This document shows positions 9,127-17,620 of a stretch of 64,000 nt of DNA, piece after piece. A program made the translations under genes and the position numbers. Source of the DNA: JANMDU01 sp043777675 (GTDB lineage: Bacteria; Pseudomonadota; Gammaproteobacteria; Burkholderiales; Burkholderiaceae_C); NCBI GenBank assembly GCA_043777675.1, contig JAYWHR010000072.1:22693-86692 (forward strand), written 5' to 3'. Below the pieces are notes generated by a model that saw only the letters and a program-made list of their open reading frames with translations, searched no databases and was not told where the DNA came from. Within the stretch, counting starts at the first letter, position 1; each line of letters begins with the position of its first letter.

Positions 9127-10713
9127 TTAGTTCTTCGTCACGTTCCAATACACCTGCGCGCCTGCGCCCATCAGGCCAGTCACGCTCTTGCGGTGCGCTG
9201 CTGGGTTGTTGTATTGGCCCAGATGCACGTGAGTGGCAGTTTCCATCGCGCGAAGCTGAATCTCCTCAGCGACTTTTTTCTTCTCGGCATCATTGGCTGC
9301 TGCAATGAATTTCACTTTCAAAGCTTCGATTTGCGGGTCATCCTGCCAACCAAACCAGCCTTTGTCGCCGGTGGCATTCATCATGGCCATGGTAATGGGG
9401 TTCAAAATATCGCCAGCCGTCCATGCAGTCATGAAGGCATTCCAGCCGCCTGCAGCTGGTGCGTCTTTCTTAGCGCGGCGTGCCACGAGCGTGGCCCAAT
9501 CCATTTGCGGCATATCGACCTTAAAGCCAGCGGCCTCTAACTGTTGCTTGGCCACCAAGGGCAGCTTAGCAATCGCGGCCAAATCGGTGGGGCGCATCAG
9601 CACGACCGGTGTGCCGTCATAGCCAGCTTCTTTGAGCATGGCAGCAGCCTTCTTTGGGTCTGCTGTGCCAGTGTAAATGCCGGTGTTGTCACTGGCAAAA
9701 GGTGTGCCGCAGGGGTACATGCTCTTGCAGAATTTAAACAGGCCGGGTGTGCCTACTTGGGTCTTCAAATGCGCTTCTTGGCCGAGCGCCACCATCGCCG
9801 CTTGGCGAATCTTCACGTTATTAAACGGAGGATGCATGTGGTTGAAGCGGAAGATAAATTGCGTGCCGGCAGGCGACATGTCAAAAATCTCGATGTCTTT
9901 TTGTGTTTTGAGCGAAGCGTATTGCTCGAACGCTGGCTGCTCAACGATATCCACCTCGCCAGCGATCAGCGCGTTGTATTGCGTTTGTGCATCGCGGATG
10001 ATCACCCACTCCACACGATCAACTTTGACGACTTTCCCGCCGGTCGTGCCGTTGGGCGCTTCTGTGCGCGGTTTGTATTTGTCGTTTTTCGTGTAGATCA
10101 CGCGCTCGCCGGGTTTGAAATCGGCGGGGTTGAATTTATAGGGGCCTGAGCCGATGTGTTCTTTGATCTGCTCCGTGCCGGGTGTGGCAGCAATGCGGGC
10201 AGGCATGATGAAGGGCACGTTCGATGACGGCTTGCCCAAAGCATCAAGCATCACACCAAAAGGCGTTTTGAGTTTGATGGTAAATGTCTTGGCATCGGGC
10301 GTGGCCCACGTATCAATGCTGCGCATCAGCGCGCCGCCAAAGCTATCGCGGCTGCCCCAGCGCTTGAGCGAGGCCACAGCATCTTCACTGGTCACAGCTT
10401 TGCCATCATGGAATTCAAGGCCATCACGCAAAGTGAACGTCCACAGCAGGTTGTCTTTCGACACGCTCCATTTATCCACCATCTGCGGTTTGACCACGCC
10501 TTGCAAATCAGTGCCAAAGAGCGTGTCGTAGATCATGTAGCCGTGATTGCGGGTGATGAAGGCGGTCGTCCAGACCGGGTCGAGCACGGTAAGGTTGGCG
10601 TGCGGAATCACTTTGAGGGTCTTGGCCTGCGCATGCGCCGCTATGGGGCTGAGCATGGCCACTGCCAGAGCAGCTGCGGTCAAAGCGGTAGAGAGAATAT
10701 TGCGTCGTTTCAT
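9127..10713 (-). CDS. Peptide ABC transporter substrate-binding protein (SBP_bac_5)
   Basis: 528 residues from the ATG at 10713 (MKRRNILSTALTAAALAVAM...AHAQ), chosen because it begins a good Sec signal peptide and has GGAG 9-12 bases upstream. An open frame extends 12 codons further but has no such site. The mature protein shows the DppA/OppA family pattern: LTVLDPVWTTA, YDTLFGTD, FTLRDGLEFHDGKAVTSEDA and FNHMHPPFNNVKIRQA. It is a periplasmic receptor for peptides or similar solutes and the first gene of the operon. It is divergent from the amidase gene, with the likely promoters in the short 64-bp gap. Confidence 0.9.
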   Translation of the reverse strand: MKRRNILSTALTAAALAVAMLSPIAAHAQAKTLKVIPHANLTVLDPVWTTAFITRNHGYMIYDTLFGTDLQGVVKPQMVDKWSVSKDNLLWTFTLRDGLEFHDGKAVTSEDAVASLKRWGSRDSFGGALMRSIDTWATPDAKTFTIKLKTPFGVMLDALGKPSSNVPFIMPARIAATPGTEQIKEHIGSGPYKFNPADFKPGERVIYTKNDKYKPRTEAPNGTTGGKVVKVDRVEWVIIRDAQTQYNALIAGEVDIVEQPAFEQYASLKTQKDIEIFDMSPAGTQFIFRFNHMHPPFNNVKIRQAAMVALGQEAHLKTQVGTPGLFKFCKSMYPCGTPFASDNTGIYTGTADPKKAAAMLKEAGYDGTPVVLMRPTDLAAIAKLPLVAKQQLEAAGFKVDMPQMDWATLVARRAKKDAPAAGGWNAFMTAWTAGDILNPITMAMMNATGDKGWFGWQDDPQIEALKVKFIAAANDAEKKKVAEEIQLRAMETATHVHLGQYNNPAAHRKSVTGLMGAGAQVYWNVTKN

Positions 10714-10777
10714 GATTCTTGCACTCCAGTGGATAAACGTGTTCCACAATGTAGCCTATTAATCGCACAGCCACGTC

Positions 10778-12220
10778 ATGGAAATTACCAGTTTTGGTGC
10801 ATCGCACCTGTCCCGGCTTATTCAAGCTAAGCAAGTCTCTTGCCAAGAGTTGATGCAAGCCACCTTGAAGCAGATCGCTCGCGTGAATCCGCAGGTCAAT
10901 GCGATTGTCAATCTACGCAACGAGGCTTCTCTGATGCAAGAGGCTGCTGATCATGATGAGCTGTTGGCTCAAGACCGCAGCAAAGGATGGTTGCATGGCA
11001 TTCCACAGGCCATCAAAGACATCGCACCCGCAAAAGGGTTGCCCAACACGCAAGGCAGCCCACTGTTGACAAACTTCTGTCCTCAAGAAGACGGCTTGAT
11101 GGTGCAACGCATGAAAGCGGCAGGCTGCATCGTGATTGGCAAAACGAACACACCAGAGTTCGGCCTCGGCTCACATACATTTAACGAGGTCTTTGGCGCA
11201 ACCCGCAATGCCTTTGACACCAGTAAAAGTGCAGGTGGCTCCAGCGGTGGGGCGGCGGTCGCACTGGCCACGCACATGCTCAGCGTGGCCGACGGTTCAG
11301 ATTTCATGGGCAGCCTTCGCAACCCTGCAGCATGGGGCAATGTGTTTGGCATGCGCCCGAGCCAGGGCCGCGTGCCGATGTGGCCAGCCACCGATGTGTG
11401 GATCGCGCAACTGGGCACAGAAGGGCCTATGGCCAGAGATGTAGAAAGCTTGGGGCTTCTCCTAGAAACGCAATCAGGTTACTCGCCAAAAACTCCTCTT
11501 TCGATAGCATCTAGCGCATATTCTATGCCGGCTACAAGCCTTTTTTCCTTAAAAAATCAGCGCATAGGCTGGCTTGGCGATTTGAATGGCTATTTATCCA
11601 CCGAGGCCGGTGTCTTGGATATTTGCTCGACCGCTTTGCAGCGCATGGCCGATGCGGGAGCGGTGGTGTTGCCTTGCGCGCTTGGTATGTCGCCAGCTCG
11701 GGTGTGGGAGGCGTGGCTGACTTGGCGGCAGGCTTTGGTGGGCGCGCGCATCGCGCCGCATCTGCTCAAGCCCAGCAATCGCGACAACATCAAACCTGAA
11801 GCGCTATGGGAATACGACTGCGGCTTGAATTTAAAGGGCACAGATTTGATGCGCGCCAGCGCCACGCGCACATCGTTTTATCAAGCCATGCTGCAACTTT
11901 TTGAACATCATGATTTTCTAGCGCTACCCGCTGTGCAGATGTGGCCATTTCCCATTGAGCAGCGCTGGCCCCAAGAGATCGTCACGGCAAATGGCACACG
12001 TAGCATGGACACCTATCACCGCTGGATGGAATGCACTATCTACGCCACCTTTGCCGGCCTGCCCGCGATCAGCCTGCCTTGCGGATTCAATGCCCAAGGG
12101 CTGCCGATGGGCGTGCAGATCATTGGCAAGCCACAGGGCGATGCAGAGCTACTTGCACTTGCGGCAGCGTATGAGGCCAGGGCGCAAGATGTTTTGCAGC
12201 GTAGGCCGAAGGTGATCTGA
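10778..12220 (+). CDS. Amidase (amidase-signature family)
   Basis: 480 residues. The catalytic triad is visible: Lys80 in IKDIAP, Ser155 in SAGGSSGGAAVALATHM and Ser179 in DFMGSLRNPAAWG, which match the family spacing. It is a cytoplasmic amide hydrolase of unknown substrate. The divergent position next to a peptide importer and an M81 peptidase suggests a shared catabolic route for amide compounds. Residues of about 243-260 (SIASSAYSMPATSLFS) are encoded by a copy of the dispersed repeat read in its forward direction, which adds a low-complexity insertion between conserved blocks. Adjacent family motifs are intact, so it is probably active. Confidence 0.88.
   Translation: MEITSFGASHLSRLIQAKQVSCQELMQATLKQIARVNPQVNAIVNLRNEASLMQEAADHDELLAQDRSKGWLHGIPQAIKDIAPAKGLPNTQGSPLLTNFCPQEDGLMVQRMKAAGCIVIGKTNTPEFGLGSHTFNEVFGATRNAFDTSKSAGGSSGGAAVALATHMLSVADGSDFMGSLRNPAAWGNVFGMRPSQGRVPMWPATDVWIAQLGTEGPMARDVESLGLLLETQSGYSPKTPLSIASSAYSMPATSLFSLKNQRIGWLGDLNGYLSTEAGVLDICSTALQRMADAGAVVLPCALGMSPARVWEAWLTWRQALVGARIAPHLLKPSNRDNIKPEALWEYDCGLNLKGTDLMRASATRTSFYQAMLQLFEHHDFLALPAVQMWPFPIEQRWPQEIVTANGTRSMDTYHRWMECTIYATFAGLPAISLPCGFNAQGLPMGVQIIGKPQGDAELLALAAAYEARAQDVLQRRPKVI
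11501..11555 (+). repeat. Dispersed repeat, copy 3 (inside amidase)
   Basis: GATAGCATCTAGCGCATATT followed by CTATGCCGGCTACAAGCC and TTTTTTCCTT. A near-ideal copy, in frame as IASSAYSMPA. Confidence 0.85.
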
Positions 12221-12925
12221 TCACAGCACCCCAAGCCAAATTGCGCGCTCAACAGCAGCGAGTTTGTTGTCTACACCGAGTTTGCGGATTGCGTTGGAGA
12301 GGTAATAGCTCACCGTGCGCTCGCTGCATGCCAGCGCATGGCTGGTTTGTACCGCGGTCAGGCCATCGCAAGCCAAGGCCAAGCATTCCCTCTCTCGTTG
12401 GCTCAAGGGGCAAATCACTTCTGCGATGCCGCGCTTGATACGCGGCCAGATATTCATGACTGACCAGACCAAACTCGTGGCTTGGCTTTTGTCGTGCAGT
12501 GCGCGTGGCGTCATCAGGTAACACTCCAGTGCTTTGCCGCGCGGTAGCAGAAAAGCCACGCGCACCAGAGATTGCAAACCGTGTGACAGAGCCAACACCC
12601 GCCAACGGCTACATTCTGCGTAGCTGCTGCGCGAGATGTCTTGCCATACCACCAATGGTGAGTCGGACTCTATCCATTCCCTGCCAAATTCTTCGCTGTG
12701 TGCCAGCGCCAATGCCATGGCCTCCAATCTGGGTGGATGCACCGCACGGACACACCGCGGGCCTTCAGGGGCGTAAACGTCGGGGCCGAGAACGATCAGA
12801 GCTTCCACCGCCTCAGGTTGAAGGGCGGCCATCCAATCGGCAAAGAGCCCGTCAAGTACGACGCTGTCAAAATTGGCAGGTTGACTCATGCAGGGGGGGA
12901 TGTCTTTCTTTGAAAACAGGATCAC
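12221..12925 (-). CDS. LuxR-type transcriptional regulator
   Basis: 234 residues. The C-terminus is a clear LuxR/FixJ helix-turn-helix: LSQRERECLALACDGLTAVQ, then the recognition helix around CSERTVSYYLSNAIRKLGV (about 190-215). The N-terminal ~150 residues have no residues I can tie to acyl-homoserine-lactone binding, but the overall layout is that of autoinducer-binding-domain LuxR regulators. No luxI is visible. It is divergent from the CqsS-like kinase gene with a ~77-bp gap holding a TTGCA direct repeat. It may therefore control, or be controlled by, that quorum-sensing locus. The start is GTG at 12925 or ATG at 12889; neither has a strong ribosome site. Confidence 0.8.
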   Translation of the reverse strand: MILFSKKDIPPCMSQPANFDSVVLDGLFADWMAALQPEAVEALIVLGPDVYAPEGPRCVRAVHPPRLEAMALALAHSEEFGREWIESDSPLVVWQDISRSSYAECSRWRVLALSHGLQSLVRVAFLLPRGKALECYLMTPRALHDKSQATSLVWSVMNIWPRIKRGIAEVICPLSQRERECLALACDGLTAVQTSHALACSERTVSYYLSNAIRKLGVDNKLAAVERAIWLGVL

Positions 12926-12934
12926 AATAGGCTA

Positions 12935-12950
12935 TTGCAGAATGTTGCAA
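12935..12950. promoter_or_regulatory. TTGCA direct repeat, possible operator
   Basis: TTGCAGAATGTTGCAA holds TTGCA twice at a 10-bp pitch (12935-12939, 12945-12949), and it is also partly palindromic. It lies between the divergent luxR-type and kinase genes. Repeats one helical turn apart in such a gap are typical of operators, but no factor can be assigned. Confidence 0.3.
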
Positions 12951-13002
12951 ATAATACAATCAAACGAGGAATGAATTTGAATCGTTGGGCTTGCAGGGAA
13001 TA

Positions 13003-14319
13003 ATGATGATGCGCGACGCTTTGAAAAAACTGAAGAAATGGCTCATTGCGCTTGAGCTGGAAATCATCCTGCACCCGTCTCGCAGGCGCCTTCAGTGGCT
13101 GGGGGTATTTACCCTGCTGGGGCATCTTGTTTGCTGGTGGCTTTGGACGGAAGTGATGCCCCAAGCTTTCGAAGACGGGCGCGTGCGATTGGCTATTGCG
13201 ATCACTGGCCTCGGCCTGATCTGGCCGCCAGCGCGTGATGCTGGCAATTCCCCGGGCATGCGAACTTATTTCACCATTGTTTGCTGGCTTCAGCTCCCGT
13301 TCTTTTTCATCTGGATGTACTGGATGAATGGTGGGTCGGCGATGTGGATGGCCACAGTCGCTGTGATGATTGTGGTGTATTACCACTTAACCGACTGGCG
13401 CTTGGCAACGCTGGGCTTGATGGGTGGCGCTATCGCTGCAGGCATGCTGGCCTACTTCACCCTTGGCGTGGCATTAACCCTGCCGTTGGAACATGCTGTT
13501 ACTTTTCTTTTTGCTTGGGTGAGCGCGGCTTTGCTGGCTTTGTCGAGCGCAAATTTGCGGCGCGAGCGCCTGCGTAACAGTTTGCAAGTGATTGGCATCA
13601 TGGCACATGAGTTGCGCACGCCTGTTGCAACGATGGCCTTAATCGCACAAGCGATTCGGGGAGAAGCAGTGGCAACGGATGCTTTGCACACCAAGCGCTT
13701 AGACGGGTTAGCCACACGGATGGATGGTCTCACGCGAGCCATCAATCACCACATCGATTTGCAGATGGCCAACGCACGCTACAGCCATCTGCCCAGCCAG
13801 AACGAGACAATTTCCGCCTACGAACTCGTGCGCAAGGCTGTGGAAGATTATCCTTTTGGTTCGCGTCGTGAAAGCCAATGTGTGCAGATCTTGCTGTACT
13901 CAGATTTCTCATTCATGGGCTCTTCGCGGCAATTTACGCAGGTCATTAACAACATCGTCAAAAATGCATTGTTCTCGCTCAAATCAGCGCAATCGCGCTA
14001 CGACAGTGGCGATTTATGCATCGAAATAGGTGAGCGTGACGGGCGAGGCCGCATCCAATTCAAAGACCGAGGCATCGGCATGGGTGCAAACCAACTCAAA
14101 CTTATCTTTGAGCCGTTTTACTCTCACGCTAACGAGACCGGCCACGGCTTGGGCTTGGCGTTTTGCAAACAAGTGGTGGAGGCCGCGCAAGGCACGATCA
14201 TGGTTCATGCGGAGCACGCGATGGGCGCTACTTTCACTTTGCAATTGCCTTGCCAGCCAACTTCTGGCGAAGAAAAAAAACGAGCAAATTATGAAGTTTC
14301 CCCTTTATCACCGGCTTAG
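13003..14319 (+). CDS. cqsS: CqsS-type quorum-sensing histidine kinase
   Basis: 438 residues from the ATG at 13003, chosen because AGGGA precedes it. The N-terminal ~185 residues form six membrane helices that follow the sensor of Vibrio CqsS as I recall it, including WLWTEVMPQAFEDGRVRLAI and YFTIVCWLQLPFFFIWMYWM. The kinase core has the H-box MAHELRTPVA (His ~202), the N-box INNIVKNALFSL (~315-326), the G1 box DRGIGMG and the G2 box GHGLGLAF. Unlike Vibrio CqsS it lacks a fused receiver. It ends after the ATPase domain, like Legionella LqsS. The expected ligand is an alpha-hydroxyketone made by the CqsA homologue. The stop overlaps the next gene by 29 bp, so kinase and regulator are co-translated. 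Confidence 0.88.
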   Translation: MMMRDALKKLKKWLIALELEIILHPSRRRLQWLGVFTLLGHLVCWWLWTEVMPQAFEDGRVRLAIAITGLGLIWPPARDAGNSPGMRTYFTIVCWLQLPFFFIWMYWMNGGSAMWMATVAVMIVVYYHLTDWRLATLGLMGGAIAAGMLAYFTLGVALTLPLEHAVTFLFAWVSAALLALSSANLRRERLRNSLQVIGIMAHELRTPVATMALIAQAIRGEAVATDALHTKRLDGLATRMDGLTRAINHHIDLQMANARYSHLPSQNETISAYELVRKAVEDYPFGSRRESQCVQILLYSDFSFMGSSRQFTQVINNIVKNALFSLKSAQSRYDSGDLCIEIGERDGRGRIQFKDRGIGMGANQLKLIFEPFYSHANETGHGLGLAFCKQVVEAAQGTIMVHAEHAMGATFTLQLPCQPTSGEEKKRANYEVSPLSPA

Positions 14320-15292
14320 TGGCGTGGTTTTTCTCGACGATGAGACGCCCTATTTGGAGATGCTGGCAATGGTGTTGCCGCAGGATTGGCCGATCCGTTT
14401 TTACACGCGCATGGACGATTTCTTAGCGCAAATGAATCACGACACTCAGCTTTGGGAAGATGATGTCGCACTTCATCAAAGTATGGTCAATCAATGGTAT
14501 GCGGGCAAGTCATTGCCCAGGATGGTGATTGACTATTGGCGCTCATGTGTGCAGCGCCACGGCCTGACCAATATTGCAGTCGTCGACTACGCCATGCCTG
14601 CAGCCAATGGCCTTGAGGTGCTTAAAGCGACCCCGGCTTGGCCGATGCATCGTGTTTTACTGACAGGAAAAGCCGATGAATACACAGCAGTTGAAGCATT
14701 CAACGACGGCCTGATCGATCGTTATGTGACGAAACAAACACCGGATTTGGTACAAAGACTCACGCAAGTGATGGGGCAGCTCCAGCACGCACCGATGGAT
14801 ATGCATGATGGTATTTGGCGCAATATCTTACGCCGCGGTCAACTCATGGCGCTGCAAGATCGTGCAGTGCAGCTGGAACTCAAAGCTTGGGTGAAAACGA
14901 ATGATTGCGTTGAGTACGTCGTGTTGACCGAGCCATTTGGCTTGCTTGCGCTTGACTCAGCAGGGATGGCGCATTGGCTTCAGTTTGAGATGCACAAAGA
15001 TATCAGCCACGCGGTTGAGCTTGCCAAGGTGGCCGGAGTCGATGGGCTCACTGTAGAAGGCTTGGCGCAAGGGCAACTGCTCACCGATTTAGAGTGGACG
15101 CACGCCTTGGGTTCGACGGCCGCGCCTCAGGCCGCGCCTGCCATGGCTTGGGGCACAGGCGGGCATTTGATGGCAGCGCATTTCCCCCAGCATGCGCTGG
15201 GTACGATTGGATTAAGCCACCGCGCGTTTCTGGACAACCAGCCCGAGCGCGGTGTTGATCTGGACGAGCACCCTCGCTCAGGCCGCCAGTAA
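14291..15292 (+). CDS. LqsR-like response regulator with unusual receiver
   Basis: 333 residues from the ATG at 14291. The open frame extends upstream, but only as antisense-like overlap with the kinase gene. The receiver landmarks are present but widely spaced: FLDDE (Asp16/Asp17), phospho-acceptor Asp99 in VVDYAMPAANG, Thr125 in LLTGKAD and Lys148 in YVTKQ. The gap from the first Asp pair to the acceptor is about 82 residues instead of ~40, because of an insert around 40-92. The C-terminal ~170 residues show no DNA-binding motif I recognise. Legionella LqsR is also a stand-alone regulator with an atypical layout. It is likely phosphorylated or dephosphorylated by the overlapping kinase. Output unknown. 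Confidence 0.8.
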   Translation: MKFPLYHRLSGVVFLDDETPYLEMLAMVLPQDWPIRFYTRMDDFLAQMNHDTQLWEDDVALHQSMVNQWYAGKSLPRMVIDYWRSCVQRHGLTNIAVVDYAMPAANGLEVLKATPAWPMHRVLLTGKADEYTAVEAFNDGLIDRYVTKQTPDLVQRLTQVMGQLQHAPMDMHDGIWRNILRRGQLMALQDRAVQLELKAWVKTNDCVEYVVLTEPFGLLALDSAGMAHWLQFEMHKDISHAVELAKVAGVDGLTVEGLAQGQLLTDLEWTHALGSTAAPQAAPAMAWGTGGHLMAAHFPQHALGTIGLSHRAFLDNQPERGVDLDEHPRSGRQ

Positions 15293-16543
15293 AGCCATAT
15301 TTGAATTGCTGGCGCGCGACATTGCAGCGCGGCGCGCTAAAGGCCAATCCCAAGGCTTAGCCATCGGTGCGATCTCCCGTGCAACATCCAGCACATGCGC
15401 TAGTTCCGCATTAGTGATATTGCTGCTCAATGTCAGCCGCACCATCGTACGATTGCGACTCGTTGCTGGCGCGCAAAAAACAGCGCCAAATACGCCTCGC
15501 TCCTCTAGCAAATCGCGCAAAACCATAGTAGCTGGCTCCGTGCCGGATTCCAAGGCAATGATTTGCTCGGTGCCTTGGTGCACGGGGTATCCCAGATCGG
15601 CCAAGCCCTCGCGCAATTGGCGCGAGAAATGCATCAGGCGCTCCCGTGCGCCATCGCTGCGTTTGATCACCTCCATCGTGGCGCTAAGCGCAGCAATCTC
15701 ATGCGGCAGTAAGCAAGAGCTAAACATATTCGGATAACTGAAGCTCAGCACATAATTGCGCATAGCTGCAGGCACAGTGAAATAACCCGCTCGACCGGCG
15801 AATGCTTTGGCCAAACTGGCTGTGATGAAATGCACCTGCTCAGATAATCCCAGCTCAGCACACAGGCCAGCGCCCCCTGGCCCATGCGTGCCCAGCGAGT
15901 GAGATTCATCCACCAAAATCATGCTGCCAGCTTGCCTTGCAACTTCCACGATATCGGCCAATGGACAGATCGCGCCCGTTGTGCTGTAAACCGAATCAAC
16001 AATCACAATGCCTGGGCCATTGCGCGCCATCAACCGCGCTAAATGCGCTGCATCATTGTGGCGAAAGGGTTGAGCGGGTGCTTTGGCCGCTCGCGCGCCT
16101 TCCCAAAGCGACATATGCGCTAACGTGTCGATGTACACCGGCGTCTGCTCATCGGCAATGGCTTGTAGCAAGCCTAGATTGGCTGTGTAGCCCGATTGGC
16201 AGATCAAGCCATCTTCTTTGCCGATCCATTTCGCCAAGCCGCGCTCCAAATCACGCACCGGATGCTCGCCATGTAAAAACACACTGGATTGGATAGCAAA
16301 CTCTGCATCGCGATGCATCGCCAGCGATTGCGCTTTGACAATATCGGGGTGCCCGGTGAGCGCCAGGTAATCGTTGCCATTGAGCCGCACGGCATTGGCG
16401 TCGGGCGTGCGCCCATGAAGCAGGGAGCGCCCGCCCCATTGCTCGTTCCAGCGTTGTGCAAAGTCTCGCTCAATGCGTTGATGCAAATGTGCAGAAATGT
16501 CAGGATCGCAAGGAAAATACTCAGATGCAAGAGACCAGTTCAT
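15278..16543 (-). CDS. cqsA: CqsA/LqsA-type autoinducer synthase (alpha-hydroxyketone signal)
   Basis: 421 residues. A PLP-dependent alpha-oxoamine synthase relative that condenses an acyl-CoA with an amino-acid-derived donor to make CAI-1 or LAI-1-like alpha-hydroxyketone signals. Visible features: LNGNDYLALTGHP (~55-66), AHMSLWEGARAA (~142-153), GPGIVIVDSVYST, LVDESHSLGTHGPGGAG (Asp212 and His215 for PLP), and ITASLAKAFAGRAG with the PLP Lys at about 246. SLWEGAR, SHSLGTHGP and VFGAVFCAPATS follow the Vibrio CqsA pattern rather than that of biotin or haem synthases. It is convergent with the response-regulator gene, overlapping by 15 bp. The acyl chain length cannot be read from sequence. 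Confidence 0.9.
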   Translation of the reverse strand: MNWSLASEYFPCDPDISAHLHQRIERDFAQRWNEQWGGRSLLHGRTPDANAVRLNGNDYLALTGHPDIVKAQSLAMHRDAEFAIQSSVFLHGEHPVRDLERGLAKWIGKEDGLICQSGYTANLGLLQAIADEQTPVYIDTLAHMSLWEGARAAKAPAQPFRHNDAAHLARLMARNGPGIVIVDSVYSTTGAICPLADIVEVARQAGSMILVDESHSLGTHGPGGAGLCAELGLSEQVHFITASLAKAFAGRAGYFTVPAAMRNYVLSFSYPNMFSSCLLPHEIAALSATMEVIKRSDGARERLMHFSRQLREGLADLGYPVHQGTEQIIALESGTEPATMVLRDLLEERGVFGAVFCAPATSRNRTMVRLTLSSNITNAELAHVLDVAREIAPMAKPWDWPLARRAAMSRASNSNMALLAA

Positions 16544-16743
16544 GAAACACCTCGAAATAAATTGTTAAGAGGTATCCATTGCAACGAAATCTAACGATCT
16601 TAGGTACGCAGCCCCGGTAATATTGACAGTGATTTTTGTCCTAACCCCCTATTTGCTTTGTGTTACGACTGGTATTTCAGACATATTTCATGGAAAACGG
16701 CGTTGTTCGTCAAAGCGGGGATAATTCAGGCAGGACGAAATAA

Positions 16744-17547
16744 ATGAGTATCACCATCAAAGATCAAGCCGCAGCCGTTGGTATGCGCCTGGCAGGCCGC
16801 TTAGCCTCCGAAGTTCTAGACTTTCTCGCGCCGCATGTCAAACCGGGCGTGACAACGATGGCGCTGGACAAACTCGCGCTGGATTTCATCATCAATGTGC
16901 AGGGTTGTAAATCTGCCACAGTCGGCTACGCCCCGCCAGGTTATCCGCCGTTTCCGGGATCGATTTGTACCTCTGTCAATCATGTCGTCTGTCACGGTAT
17001 GCCTAGCGAAAAAGCTTTGAAAAAGGGTGACATCATCAACATTGATGTGACCGTGATCAAAGATGGCTGGCACGGTGATACGAGCCGCATGTTTCATGTG
17101 GGAGAAATCTCGCCCTTTGCCAAGCGCTTGTGCGCGGTCACCTATGAATGCATGTGGAAGGGCATTGAGCAAGTCAAGCCCGGAGCGAAATTAGGCGATA
17201 TCGGCTCGGCAATTCAGCGCTATGCGGAGACGCAGGGCTACAGCGTCGTGCGCGAATTCTGCGGCCACGGCATCGGCCAGAAGTTTCATGAAGAACCGCA
17301 AATCTTGCATTACGGCAAGGCTGGCACGGGTGATGTGATTGAAGAGGGCATGTGCTTCACGGTAGAGCCGATGATCAATATGGGTCGCAAAGATATTCGT
17401 GAGCTGGGTGATGGTTGGACGATTGTGACGAAAGATCATTCGCTGTCTGCCCAGTGGGAGCACACCGTGCTCGTGACGCGAGAAGGCTATGAGCTGATGA
17501 CGGTCTCCGCAGGCTCGCCGCCGCCACCCGCTTGGCTTTCTGCTTAA
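16744..17547 (+). CDS. map: Type I methionine aminopeptidase
   Basis: 267 residues. Removes the initiator Met from nascent proteins in the cytosol. The five metal ligands are present: Asp101 (NIDVTV), Asp112 (GDTSRM), His175 (GHGIGQKFHEEP), Glu208 (FTVEPM) and Glu239 (QWEHTV). A C-terminal tail rich in Pro and Ser (GSPPPPAWLSA) extends beyond the core. It is followed 34 bp downstream by glnD, an order common in betaproteobacteria, with a copy of the dispersed repeat forming the junction. Confidence 0.96.
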   Translation: MSITIKDQAAAVGMRLAGRLASEVLDFLAPHVKPGVTTMALDKLALDFIINVQGCKSATVGYAPPGYPPFPGSICTSVNHVVCHGMPSEKALKKGDIINIDVTVIKDGWHGDTSRMFHVGEISPFAKRLCAVTYECMWKGIEQVKPGAKLGDIGSAIQRYAETQGYSVVREFCGHGIGQKFHEEPQILHYGKAGTGDVIEEGMCFTVEPMINMGRKDIRELGDGWTIVTKDHSLSAQWEHTVLVTREGYELMTVSAGSPPPPAWLSA

Positions 17548-17620
17548 TCTATTTACTCCTAATTTGTGAGCACTCCGCGCAATGAATACGCCGGCTAGCA
17601 TCTCATTTCGCTCAAAAAAG
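17546..17620 (+). repeat. Dispersed repeat, copy 4 (forms the glnD start)
   Basis: GAGCACTCCGCGCAATGAAT followed by ACGCCGGCTAGCATC and a T/C-rich tail closely resembles copy 15 (50635-50700). The ATG used for glnD lies inside the repeat. Confidence 0.7.

Noticed and set aside
14030..14290. Upstream extension of the response-regulator frame
   Set aside because: It lies inside the kinase ATPase domain in another frame. The receiver starts after the ATG at 14291.
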